Shown in pieces: positions 45,761-56,194 of a stretch of DNA of 64,000 bases. The first letter of the stretch is position 1, and each line of letters begins with the position of its first letter. A program made the translations under genes and the position numbers. Location of the stretch: positions 20,643-84,642 of the forward strand of contig JAKCWG010000374.1 in NCBI GenBank assembly GCA_021464415.1, given 5' to 3'. Origin of the DNA: Lonicera japonica (lineage: Eukaryota; Streptophyta; Magnoliopsida; Dipsacales; Caprifoliaceae). The notes beneath the pieces were generated by a model. That model worked only from the letters and a program-made list of their open reading frames with translations, did no database searches and had not been told where the DNA came from.

Positions 45761-47408
45761 TCAAGTTGGTGCGAAGATATCCGTCATGCCCAACTTGCTC
45801 ACTTGAAATTCGAACGGTTGCCTTAACAGGCCCTTGGTCAAAATATCTGCAACTTGTTGATTAGACGGAACAAAGGGAGTACATATAATTCCACCTTCTA
45901 GTTTCTCTTTGATGAAGTGTCTATCAATCTCAACATGTTTTGTCCTATCATGTAAGACCGGATTGTGGGCAATACTGATAGCAGCCTTGTTATCGCAGTA
46001 TAGCTTCATCGGGAGACTTATTGGCCTTTTGAGTTCCTCTAAGACCCTTTGTAGCTAAAGAACCTCACATACTCCTTGAGCCATTGATCTAAACTCAGCT
46101 TCTGCACTGCTTCTAGCGACAACATTTTGCTTCTTGCTTCTCCATGTAACCAAGTTGCCCCAAAGAAACGTACAGTAGCCAGACGTGGACCGAGCCAGCC
46201 CAATCAGCATCGGTATACACCTCTATCCCCCTTTTATCGTTCTTCCTGAAGAACAGACCTTTCCCTGGGGAGCCTTTGAGGTAATGAAGAATACGATACA
46301 CAGCCTCTAGATGCTCTTCACATGGTGAGTGCATGAACTGACTAACCAGGCTCACAGCGAAAGCAATGTCAGGGCGCGTATGAGACAAGTAGATTAGTTT
46401 CCCAACTAACCTTTGGTATCTCCCTGTTTCGACTGGAACACCATCTTTAACATCTCCTAGCTTGGTACCCAGTTCTATGGGAGTATCCGATGGCTTACAC
46501 CCACTCATCCCAGTTTCTGACAGCAGATCCAAAATATATTCCCGTTGTGATACGACAATACCACTTTTTGAACGGGCCACTTCCATTCCAAGGAAGTATC
46601 GTAGGTCACCAAGATCCTTAATCTCAAATTCTCTAGCAAGATTTCGCTTCAGTCGATTCATTTCTTCAACATCATCCCCTGTCAAAATCATATCATCCAC
46701 ATAAACAATGAGAACAGAAAGTTCGTTTCTTGTGGACGTCTTTGTGAAGAGAGTATGATCAGACTGCCCTTGATTATATCCTTGGCCCTTGAGGAACTTC
46801 GTTAATCTTTCGAACCACGCCCTAGGGGATTGTTTAAGGCCATACAAAGACTTTTTTAGCTTGCAGAATGTTACTTGGGAGAAAGTAAAGCTTCCAGAAG
46901 TAAAGACCCCCATCCTGTTTAGCAACCCCAATCGTCTTCCCTGAATTTGAATCCTGAAATTCACAATGAGAAGACCAAAAGTTAACTTGACAATTGAGAT
47001 CAAGAGCTAATTTGCTGACAGATATAAGATTATACGATAGATTTTTGTCCCAAATTCCTCAGTAAAACCAGGTAGAGGTCCCATATAGACTTCCTCTTCT
47101 AGGTTTCCATTCAAGAAGGCATTCTTCACATCTAACTGATTCAGAGGCCAATCCAAGTTAGCTGCAACTGATAAGAGAACCCGAACTGTATTTAATTTTG
47201 CCACGGGAGAAAATGTTTCGGAGTAGTCGACTCCATACGTTTGAGTGAAGCCTTTAGCCACCAGACGAGCCTTGTACCGTTCCACTGACCCATCTGAGTT
47301 ATACTTCACAGTGAATACCCATTTACAACCACCAACTGTCTTTCCTTCTGGAAGCTTTACTTTCTCCCAAGTAGCATTCTTTTTCAGCGATCTCCTCTGC
47401 TCATACAC
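45761..47408 (-). pseudogene. Copia reverse transcriptase and RNase H (broken)
   Basis: RT begins about 47408 with [31 protein letters not shown], then is interrupted by an inserted patch (46866-47043). It resumes with KLKKSLYGLKQSPRAWF and the catalytic VYVDDMIL (about 46690), then LVGKLIYLSHTRPDIAF. RNase H is frameshifted near 46180 and carries a TAG near 46055; its end (45761-46009) reads LYCDNKAAISIAHN and HFIKEKLEGG and stops after DIFAPT. RT copies the element's RNA and RNase H removes it; neither can work here. Confidence 0.9.
46866..47043. other. Chimeric patch inserted in the copia RT
   Basis: 46897-47043 (147 bp) repeats 48952-49098 with one mismatch seen, same orientation. 46866-46900 (35 bp) is an inverted copy of 47345-47379 with one mismatch. 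The two pieces overlap by gaag. It splits RT between GTK and CKLKK. Confidence 0.85.
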
Positions 47409-47441
47409 CGCTTCTCTCCACTCCGAAACATTTAGAGCATC

Positions 47442-48029
47442 CTAAACATTGTTAGGAATAACCACATTCGACACACGAGAGATAAAAGTAGAATAGGAGG
47501 GTGAGATATTTTTATATGACACAAAGTTCGAAATAGGATATTTGGGAGATTTCGTACACGCTCTGACTCCTTTTCTAAGAGCAATAGGGAGATCAAGTTG
47601 ATCAGACTGAGTTGACTCGATATTAGCTTGAGAACTACCTTCAGGTATCTCGGAAGAGTCATCGTGAGTATCATGATCCACCTCCAGGTTGGATTCTTGG
47701 GGTTGCAGAGGGATGGTTTCTTTCCTTCCTTGTTCTGGATTTTTTCTAGAATAAACAAGACCTTTATACCGTTTTTCACACATCTCTGGTCCATCGTTAG
47801 TCAGATTTTGGAATGACACTAACCCTAGTTGTTCACCATTACCAACACAAGTATCTTCAATATTTAATTCATTTGTTTTCCCAGATTGTGTGTTAAAATA
47901 ATTAGGTACTTGTTCATACAAAACATCAACGACTGAATTATCAAAACCGCAACCACCATCTTCACTCGTGCTCTCCCCCTGAAGATGGGAGTTGTAATAG
48001 GATTGCCCCTCGAAGAAGGTAACATCCAT
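47442..48029 (-). pseudogene. Copia integrase-RT linker region
   Basis: Frame open over 195 codons of low-complexity acidic sequence (DVTFFEGQSYYN at the start, NFVSYKNISPSYSTF near the end). This is the usual variable spacer between integrase and RT in copia polyproteins. It is out of frame with both neighbours. Confidence 0.7.
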
Positions 48030-48077
48030 AGAAATGTATAATTTCTTGGAAATCGGATCAAAACATTTATACCCTTT

Positions 48078-49058
48078 CTAATTTGTAGGATAGCCTACAA
48101 AAATACATTTGTGTGTCTTTGGATCAAGTTTAGAATTTCTAGGGTCATGATTATGAACAAAGGCAACACTTCCAAATATTTTTAAGGGAATATCCCCTAA
48201 TAACCGAGTGTTGGGAAATAGATCAGAAAGCAATTTTATAGGGGCTTTAAATTTCAAAGTTCGTGTTGGAAGCCGATTAATAAGGTAAGTAGCAGTCAAA
48301 ATAGCATCTCCCCAAAGGTATTTTGGAACTTTAGTTTGAAAAATTAAAGCATGAGCAACTTCAAGTAGATGTCTATTTTTCCTTTCGGCAACTCCATTCT
48401 GTTGAGGAGTATAATTACAAGAACTTTGATGAATTATCCCATTTTTGACGAAAAAATCCCCTAACATCTTATTAAAAAATTCCTTCCCATTATCACTCCG
48501 AAAAATTTGAATTTTGGTTTGAAACTGTGTGTGTATGATGGTGTAAAAGTTTTGAAACACACTCCCAACTTCTGATTTTTCTTTTAAAAGAAAGACCCAA
48601 CATACTCTAGTGTGGTCATCAATGAAAGTCACAAACCAACGTTTGCCAGACTAAGTGGGCACTCTAGAGGGACCCCAAATATCACTGTGAATCAAGGTGA
48701 AAGGTTGTGATTTCTTATATGGTTGAGACCGAAAAACCGTGCGTTGATGTTTTGCTAATTCACAAGATTCACATCGAAATTTAAGCAAATGTTTATTCAT
48801 TAATAACTTGGGAAACAAATGCTTTAAATACTGAAAGTTTGGATGTCCTAATCTGTAATGCCATAACAAAATCAGACTATCACTAGAAACAGAAATAGAA
48901 TTAAAACAAGTTTGTCGGTCTTGCCTTCCAGAGGTAGACCCATTATTGAGGGAAGTAAAGACCCCCATCCTGTTTAGCAACCCCAATCGTCTTCCCTGAA
49001 TTTGAATCCTAAAATTCACAATGAGAAGACCAAAAGTTAACTTGACAATTGAGATCAA
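48078..49058 (-). pseudogene. Copia integrase (broken)
   Basis: The GAG-pre-integrase zinc segment LLWHYRLGHPNFQYL ... CESCELAKHQR lies at about 48750-48890, and HSDIWGPSRVP carries the first catalytic D. A stop near 48651 splits the ORF. It resumes at 48632 with VTFIDDHTRVCWVF, the second D in RSDNGKEFF, and the catalytic E in GVAERKNRH, ending DPKTHKCIFVGYP. DDE layout is as in copia integrases. Stops make it non-functional. Confidence 0.9.
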
Positions 49059-49935
49059 GAGCTAATTTGCTGACAGATATAAGATTATACGATAGATTAG
49101 GGACATGTAAGACATCTTTAAGAGTGAGAGACGGTGAGACGATTATGGTTCCTTTGCCGGCAACCGCAGCGAAAGAACCATCAGCAATTTTAACCTTTTG
49201 ATTCCCTGCACACGGAGTATATGACGAAAAAAATTCCGAGGTACCAGTCATGTGGTCAGTAGCCCCTGAATCTAATATCCAGTTGCTATGGGATTTGATG
49301 CAAGCAATTGTAGCTGTAAACGTATTACCTGACTGAGCTATGGAACATGAGGAGCCAGAGTTTCCTAAGGAATGATTTTGAACCGTTTTACACAGATGCT
49401 CTATGTGTTCCTTTGTGAATGGAAGTGGTTCTGAGGAAGACTGTTGCTCTGAATCAGCATTGCTAGTTTGGAATGCTCGTGCACCTCCTCTAGTTTTGTT
49501 ATCACGCTTCTTCCAAGTTGCTGGTTTACCATAAAGCTTCCAACAACTATCCCTAGTATGACCTGACCACTTACAATGATCACACCACAATCTCTGCTTA
49601 CCTCCCCGCGTATCACTGTCAACGGCTTTATCAAGAACTATCAGTGCAGAGCCTTCACCATCTATACGGGGTGCACGTTTGTCTTTCAACATCACAGATC
49701 GTCGAGCCTCTTCTCTTCGAACCTCAGAAAATACATCTCTGATAGTGGGCACGGGTATCCTGCCTAAAATACGACCCCGAACTTTTTCTAGGTCCTTGTT
49801 TAGTCCAACCAAGAAGACAAACACACGAACTCGCTCAACCTTCTTCTTATAACGGGCATTATCATTCACATAACCTAATTTTCTTTTGCCGTCAATAAAC
49901 AACCTCATTGATTGTGCCCATGCGAGATAGTTCAT
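49009..49935 (-). pseudogene. Copia gag and protease (broken)
   Basis: Starts NYLAWAQSMRLFIDGKRKLG, typical of copia gag. The nucleocapsid zinc knuckle is CDHCKWSGHTRDSC (CX2CX4HX4C), about 49555-49600. The protease active site is DSGATDHMTG in NWILDSGATDHM (about 49250-49290). Gag forms the particle and protease would process the polyprotein. The extreme N-terminus before NYLAW is out of frame. Confidence 0.9.
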
Positions 49936-50575
49936 ATTGCCAGAGGATCAACTAAACAAACTCAGGACTAAATAAAACCAAATCTGAACAAGAACACCGC
50001 AAGCAATCAAATTAACCCGTTACACTAAATCTCGAAATACCAAACCAAGCCAAATCTGGACTGAGTTAAACCAAATCTGGGCTAGAAGTAGGTGCGGAAC
50101 AAAGAGACGATCTGCCCTGGAAATTTTGGCAGCAATCGGAGCAGCCACACGCCGCCACGAAACAAACCACTAAACAAACAGTGTCAAACGGAACTAAACA
50201 GTACCAAACATAACGGAACAGTACCAAACTGAACGGAATAAGTTGCGGAACCTTGAGACGACGGGAACTGGAGAGTTTGGTGTTGATCGGAGCATCCACG
50301 TGCCTCCACGCGGGGTGGAAGGCGACGGCGCGTGAGATCCACGCGCGGGAAGGGATGGCGTGTGTGAGCGCGTGTACCGTCGGTTGCCGACACTTCTGTC
50401 GGGGTTCTACTCGTCTAGAGATTCCGAGCGAGGCTGCGTGGTCGGTTCCAGGAAAGGTTACGGATTACGTAATCAGTGACTAGGAAGGCAGCGGCAGCTA
50501 TGGTTTTAGGCGTGGGTAATGGCTAGGGTTTTCTGGCACGTTTTTTCTTGGCCAGACCTAAGGTTCCTAACCTAC
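49936..50575 (-). other. Untranslated leader of the copia element with GC-rich segment
   Basis: Between gag and the primer site. 50080-50420 is unusually GC-rich (cgccgccacg, gcgacggcgcgtgag) compared with everything around it, and short words around ggaactaaacagtaccaaac repeat near 50180-50240. No known domain was recognised on either strand. It could be captured DNA or a divergent leader. Confidence 0.5.
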
Positions 50576-50586
50576 CTCTGATACCA
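50576..50586 (-). promoter_or_regulatory. tRNA-iMet primer-binding site of the copia element
   Basis: TGGTATCAGAG on the minus strand, directly abutting the LTR end ATTATCA. Confidence 0.85.
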
Positions 50587-50748
50587 TGATAATTTAGAGA
50601 GAGAATTATTTTATTCCATAATAATAAACAACGAGAACAATGCACCTTATATAGGAAATAAACACAACTCCTAATTAACCTAGAGTCCCTATCAAGGTGG
50701 GATTCTACCCACAAATAAAATAACATAAATAATACTGAATTATCAATA
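50587..50748 (-). repeat. 5' LTR of the copia element
   Basis: 162 bp; contains caccttatataggaaa on the plus strand, with a TATATAAGG on the minus strand as a likely core promoter. Confidence 0.85.
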
Positions 50749-51269
50749 GTTTACAATCCACCCACACATGCAAAACCAAAAACCACCATCACCTAAGGAG
50801 GGCAATGGGTTGGGTTTGGCCAAACCAAAACTTGACCCAAAACGGGTTTTGATTTCGAAAAACCCAAACGGCCAAACCCCCTTCCTAACCCACCACACGC
50901 ACAGAAAAAAAAAATCTGCCTAAACTCCCCTAAGGAAGATGAACCTACTCTCTCGTACCAATTTGTGGACCCGAATATCAGACAAAATCCTAACCCCCCC
51001 CCCCCAAAAAAAAGTCTTAAAAAGCCAAAAAACAAAAAATAAATAACCCACCTAAAGAAAGAACTCTAGAACTTTCCTACAAGCTAATTGTTGCTCATGA
51101 AATTTCGTCAACATCAACTTACATAAAATTGATTAAGAGCTAATAATTATGAACAGTATTTGATTAAAAATATATTGCAAGGGAATCAATCGATGACATA
51201 ACGTCGTCACAAGTCAAATCAATGTACCCCTTTTTCAGACTATGGCCTGATACAATATTCCTCTTCGAC

Positions 51270-52040
51270 AGTCACCTAAATATCCTACAAACTAATCATT
51301 GTTCATAACAATTCATCATAAAAGTAAGGGAAAAGAAATACTTGATTCATGAAATGCCATGAACACGATCAAATTGTAGCCATTTCTTTTACAATGGAGG
51401 GATGGGCCCTACAATGTTGTTCTTAGATCACATAAACTTTCTTCTATAACCAAAATATCCTACAAATTAATCATTGTTCATGACATTTCATCAAAAAAGC
51501 AAGGTAAATGAACTACTTGATTCATGAAATGCCATGAACATGATCAGATTATAGCCATTCGTTTCACAAAGTAGAGATGGGCCCCACATGTTATTTGATG
51601 TCCCCACATGTTATTTCACTCACAAACTTTCTTCTATCACCTAAATATCCTACAAAATAATCATTGTTCATGACATTTCATCAAAAAAGTAACATAAAAG
51701 AAATACTTGATTCATGAAATGCCATGAGCGTGATCAGATTGTAGCCATTTGTTTTACAAGGGAGAGATGGGCCCCACATGTTGTTCTTCGACCCCATAAA
51801 CTTTATTTTATGACCTAAATATCCTACAAACTAGTCATTTTTCATGATATTTCATCAAAAAAGTAAGGTAAAAAAAAATATTTGATTCATGAAATGCCAT
51901 GAACACAATCAGATTGTAGCCATTTGTTTCACAAGGAAAGGATAGGCCCCACATGCTATTCTTCAATCAGGTGAATTTTCTTCAATTGAATTGAAGTAAT
52001 CTATTTAGAGTGAAGGCCATAAAGGCCATTGTTCCACTCC
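51270..52040. repeat. Hairpin tandem repeat block, unit D
   Basis: Four hairpin units, spacing about 178-188 bp (first arms at about 51297, 51475, 51664, 51845), each with GATGGGCCC; the third is preceded by a short internal duplication of ccccacatgttattt. Ends in gaaggccataaaggccattg and CCTATAAATAGTCC. A poly-C run lies at 50994-51005. Confidence 0.85.
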
Positions 52041-52058
52041 ATAGTCCTATAAATAGTC

Positions 52059-52109
52059 CTTCAAAGTTTTCAAAGATTTTTACCAAAACTTAGTTAATAA
52101 ATTTTGGTC
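52059..52109 (-). mobile_element. SIRE LTR snippet at the complex boundary
   Basis: 51 bp identical by eye to 63282-63332 in the SIRE-type LTR. It begins with cttcaa, shared with the backbone end agtccttcaa, i.e. a 6-bp microhomology at the junction. Confidence 0.75.
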
Positions 52110-52329
52110 TATCAGGGGATAAGGCTAATTTATTGGGTTGAAGGGTTAAAATGGGTTCAAAGGTTGAGATTTTCGGGATGTCTGAGGTTGGAGATTCTCA
52201 GAGCATCATCATCGGAGTCTGAATCGGGATCACTGTATGAAGGCAATAGTGAGAATGGTCTCCGGAGTTAATTCATCTTCAATCGACAGAACTGACTCTA
52301 AATCAGAATCAGTAACACTAAATCTGGGT

Positions 52330-54095
52330 TAAAACCAATTTTCTCTGGAGATGAATCATAAAACTATTCTTTTTGCTTGTCTTCGGGCAATTCTTTGCCT
52401 AATGTCCTGGTTTGTGGCAAATGAAACATTTAACATCAACACCAAAAAACTAATGTTTACCACAAAACTTCCTTTTCTTGACAAACTTCCATTTTTTCTT
52501 TCTGAAAAGTTTTCCAACGTTCTTTGAGGACCTACGTTCAAATTGCTGATATGATCTCTTGAAATGCGACTTCTTTGAAAAATATGAGCAATCACACGAC
52601 TATGCTTTTTTGCATTTGATTTTCAAGTAATCTTTACTAGCACTGGACAATTTCTTATTGTTCTCTCAACTTCTTTGAAGAATTTGTGCTGATTACAGAG
52701 CCTTTCAAGCACATCAACAACAATGTATTCATAAATCTGAGCAATTGTGGTTCCTTGCAAACTAACATGATGGAGCTTCTTCATAATCTTCTGAACTTCT
52801 GCACCGAGTGATTCAGGATAAGAATTAAGAAAAGCTTGCTTTAGATTTATGTAATCTATTCATCCTATGACATAAAATCTCTTGGACATTTGATTGTAAT
52901 ACTTCTCTAAATCTTTTAGCAGAAACGAACAACACTTCATTTGCAAGAATTCTTCTCGAGAAATATCAATGTGATGATCAGGCCTTCCAACGAATTCTGG
53001 ATAAATGTAACCGAGAAATAAGTCAATCGTGGCGGCTTGTTGAAGTTGCATCTGACGGTACTCTCCAAGACTATCATACCAATCTTTCAATCTTCCTTCC
53101 ATTCGAGAAATGAATCTCCTAAGGACAGTGGGTACGTCATAGTACTGGCGGTCTGCTTTTAACCAAACAGTGAAAAAAACCATTCTATCACGCCATTGAG
53201 ATGGAGGGATATCGTCAAAGGTAAAAACTTTCCTTCCTTCATTATGCCGACTGACTTCATAATCAGGGACACGCACATTTTCCATGGGTTCATCATCATC
53301 TGGGTGAACGACTTCAAGTTCAGGTGGGGGTTGATTTTGGTTTGGGGGTATAGGATTGGTTGCAAACAACTCTTCAAATCGGATAAATGGATCTTCTGAA
53401 GTAAATTCAAAAGATTCAACAGGAGTATCATCAATTTGAGGAGGTTTAGCCAGATTTTTAAAAAACGAGGCTATATGGTTTGCAGGCTGGTTTTCTGGGA
53501 TAATGGGAAACATATCCATTTGGGTAGAGCTGGAAGAGGCACCGATGGTTAGATCTGGTGGATATGTAATAGGTGGGTTTGGTGTGGCTATGGAAATGGG
53601 TGTGGGATTTTTAGTGGTTACAAATTGATACCAATTATATGGGCCACAGGGACGAGGGCCACAAGGTCTTTGAGAAGTTCTTGAAAATGAAGCAAAGAAT
53701 GGAGCGCCATGGGAAACTGATGGCTGTGGACTAAACCAACGAGGAAGAAGTACTCTTTTTGGAGGACTTAACGGCCATAGATCTCCTAATGTCACTTGTG
53801 GTGAACTAGGGATTGAAATTGGGGGAGATGGTGCTTGACTTCGAGAAAGAGACTGAAATGCCAATTGAGGCATTTGCGGAACCTGGGAGCTTGAGGTTGA
53901 AGCTTGTTGTCTCTGTTCAAGATCACGAAGTTGGGCTTCTAAATGCTTCTTTTCTCTTTCTTTTTCACAAATGAACTTATTTGCCACAGTCAAATCCTTA
54001 ACAGAAGTTGCTAAATACATAAGTTGTTCATGAAGGGCTTGAATTTTTCCTTTCAATTCATAACCAGCAGCATCAAGTGTAGAAAATGTAGCCAT
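52330..54095 (-). pseudogene. Caulimovirid-like capsid region (broken)
   Basis: Old pararetrovirus-like sequence. The main open frame (52860-54095) starts MATFSTLDAAGYELKG with a coiled-coil-like stretch, a proline-rich middle, then a capsid-type domain with VFFTVWLKADRQYYDVP and RMEGRLKDWYDSLGEY. It stops at 52860. Downstream, out of frame, come a lysine-rich stretch (about 52480-52550) and a zinc knuckle CFICHKPGH (52381-52440) whose next codon is a TAG. Capsid, basic stretch and CX2CX4HX4C in this order is the caulimovirid capsid layout. Protease and RT do not follow; sequence changes near 52200. Broken and not functional. Confidence 0.7.
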
Positions 54096-54170
54096 CTTCG
54101 ATTCTATGCGATCCTGGGATTAAGCAATCCTTATAAGCATCTGATTTTGAGCAACGGCATTTTCAACTTG

Positions 54171-55140
54171 TTAATTAAGCGATGCTTCTGCGGCACTGAC
54201 TGATTTAGGCTGACCATGGGGATCCGTGGAAATCGGAGTTTCCACTTTCCAGATATGTTTAATTCTTTGGCTAGTATCCTCAAAATCTTCAAGACTTGGA
54301 AAATTTGCATTATAATCTGAGGATTGTGGGTGCTTTAGGTATAGGATTATAGCTGGGCTTATGGGTAATTGGTTGTAGTTTTTTGGCCAACTGTTTAAAG
54401 GCGTTTTGGTAATATGGTGAAAGGGCTGGTGGCCTTGGAAGGGTAGGTTTTGGAGGTGGCGGTGGCGGAGAACAGCTTGACTCTTCTGGTGGTGGCTTAA
54501 CTGGATCATCATTGTAAATGACGTAAAAGTCAAACTTGCCAGATGGTTCACGAGCAAATCAGCTGTAGGGTCTCCTGCATCAAATATTTCCTTCAAAATG
54601 TCCCAAGAGGTTTTCTTTTTTTCTTTCTTTTCTTCGGGACGGTCTTCCATATACGTTTCTTCTTCCCTGGCATCTTCACAATCTGGACAGTAACAGACAT
54701 CATACCATATGTGACCATTTTTGGGATCACGACCTTGGTAGCATGGTCTTCTATCTGTATCAAAGAGAAGGATTGGTATGGGTTCATTAACAAGCCTGGG
54801 ATCTGTAGGAAAAGGGTATAAAGGTTCAAGCATGTTGATCTCAATGGGAAAAGGACTAGTTGCTTGAGAAGTGGAGGCGGCGCTGATTCTGAAAATCTGG
54901 GTCTGTCGTTCCGAATGGAGGTAGGATTAGTGGGACGGGATTATTTCTCTCATGCAGCTTTTCATACGAGGTTATCCAAGTTTCAAGTAAAAGCTTGAGG
55001 AGCTCTTCACAAGGCAACTGTCTGGGAACATACGTGTGGTGTGGTGCTTGGTTTGAATCTACTTTAATAAATAATGCATCTTCAGAGTTGGAATTAGGAA
55101 CTGAGATATCAAAAGCATGATTCTGAACTCTATACACCAT
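54171..55140 (-). pseudogene. Caulimovirid-like polyprotein, region between movement and capsid parts (broken)
   Basis: Two overlapping broken frames. 54856-55140 reads YRVQNHAFDISVP and LETWITSYEKLHE. 54171-54833 has HIWYDVCYCPDCEDAREEE (Cys pair) followed by a lysine run, and proline-rich sequence. Such a segment links the movement and capsid parts in petuvirus- or florendovirus-like plant polyproteins; no function is established. Frameshift near 54850; stop at 54171. Confidence 0.6.
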
Positions 55141-55316
55141 TTGATGATGTAAGGTTACAACTTACAACAAATGTATTTGCTACCATAGGAGCACCAGTGA
55201 TTTGGACTTGGATTTGCAAAGTTGTTTGGAAGCATGGATCTGTAAGTGGGATATTGATCGTAGAAATTAATTTTCCATACAAATCCATGTATAATTTTTA
55301 GACTTCACCATACGCT
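55141..55316 (-). pseudogene. Caulimovirid-like movement protein, C-terminal piece
   Basis: On the minus strand about 50 codons read GKLISTINIPLTDPC and QIQVQITGAPMVANT, like the end of the 30K-type movement domain. The larger N-terminal part is missing: the primer site lies only about 100 bp upstream. A stop separates it from the next segment. Confidence 0.5.
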
Positions 55317-55317
55317 T

Positions 55318-55411
55318 CATAGAATCAAATAAGAAAAATTAGCAACCTGGGTCGGAACCCTAAAGGTTACTTGCTCATAGAATCAAATAAGAAAAATTAG
55401 CAACCTGGGTC
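55318..55411. repeat. 36-bp direct repeat beside the primer site
   Basis: catagaatcaaataagaaaa and the bases to gggtc occur at 55318-55353 and again at 55376-55411. Confidence 0.8.
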
Positions 55412-55419
55412 TGATACCA
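55407..55419 (-). promoter_or_regulatory. Primer-binding site of the pararetrovirus-like element
   Basis: TGGTATCAGACCC on the minus strand, one base from the tRNA-iMet complement TGGTATCAGAGCC. It lies downstream of the promoter, as expected for a caulimovirid genome. Confidence 0.7.
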
Positions 55420-55559
55420 AATATGGGGGTCGGAGACTGGCGGGTTAGGGAGGACTAGGAGTCGTATCAAGAAAACATTTAAAACTGGAGATTACCTGCA
55501 TAACTGAGTGCATACGAGTATAAATAAGATTAAGACTGATATTATAAAAAATATACAAA

Positions 55560-55930
55560 TACTTAAGATTATAATCTCGTCATTAATATAGGGAACTTAA
55601 ACAAACTGCGAATTTTATTAGATCACGCAAATCTTATAGAGAAAGAGCTCTTACAAAACCTGAATATCTTAAGCAATACAACTGAAGGCTCCTTTTATAG
55701 GAGAGGGCCATACAAACAAACAAACCAAAGGGAATCTTACAATAACTTCCTTACAAACAACTTTAAAAAGCATACAGTGAAAGTTTAAAGCAAACTCACT
55801 ATTACAAACTATTACACAGCTTTATTTAAAGATTGTCGACCACTTGCAAGGGAATCCAAGGCACTTTTGTCTTCATCTGTCGACACTGAGCTAACTCGCT
55901 AACTCGATGAGTCTTCGTTCTTCATCTGAG
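55560..55930 (-). promoter_or_regulatory. Pararetrovirus-like promoter and poly(A) signal
   Basis: Minus strand: CTCTCCTATAAAAGGAGCC with the TATA box at 55691-55699, and AATAAA at 55614-55619, about 75 bp downstream. A TACGTCA element lies further upstream (about 55943). The same region occurs in plus orientation at about 56945-57290, where the TATA word is degraded to TATGAAAGG (57178-57186). One TATA box with a poly(A) signal close downstream is the caulimovirid intergenic layout. Confidence 0.65.
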
Positions 55931-56062
55931 TCATCATCAAGACTGACGTATGGATCTGTATCCGAGCTTTCTTCTCCTATGTCCCAATTGAAGCTTCCTT
56001 CTGCATAATCAAAGAGATGATTTGCAAGTCTTCTACAAAGCGAGTGATCATTCCAAGGTTGA
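55880..56062 (-). pseudogene. Pararetrovirus-like polyprotein C-terminus, minus copy
   Basis: Reads QQPWNDHSLCRRLANHLFDY, then SSDTDPYVSLDDDSDEE and an early end. It is the inverted counterpart of the plus-strand end at 56800-56950 and is cut at the inversion point near 56062. Confidence 0.6.
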
Positions 56063-56194
56063 TGACCGAGTTAGCGAGCTAGCTTAGTATCAACAGATGA
56101 AGACAAAAGCTCGGACATCAATCCATACGTCAGTCCTTCAAGAGATGTTTGCTTTAAGCTTTCACTGCATGCTTTTTAAAAGTTGTTTGCAAGG

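Larger units (their letters stand above)
45579..50748 (-). mobile_element. Ty1/copia retrotransposon, complete with both LTRs, dead
   Basis: 5.17 kb, transcribed on the minus strand, flanked by gttta (45574-45578 and 50749-50753). LTRs lie at 45579-45753 and 50587-50748. The primer site TGGTATCAGAG (50576-50586, minus) lies directly after the 5' LTR, and a polypurine tract gagggggag lies before the 3' LTR (about 45754-45763). Order on the minus strand is gag, protease, integrase, RT, RNase H, as in copia. The frame is broken by stops and frameshifts and by a chimeric patch in RT. Inserted in unit D at the equivalent of A 3478. The LTRs are short for copia. Confidence 0.9.
42824..52066. repeat. 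Tandem locus unit D, interrupted by transposons
   Basis: Fourth, more diverged copy. Segment 42824-45578 matches A from about 650 to 3490, and 50749-52066 matches A from about 3478 to 4812. A complete Ty1/copia element separates the two. The unit then breaks at a SIRE LTR snippet (52059-52109). Backbone-like hairpin repeats resume at about 63735. Unit D keeps intact 3' exons of the DUF1995 gene. The rest of the unit is not in the window. Confidence 0.75.

Noticed and set aside
50253..50483. Host gene on the plus strand in the GC-rich copia leader
   Set aside because: No recognisable domain; the ORF lies within the copia element bounds and is short.
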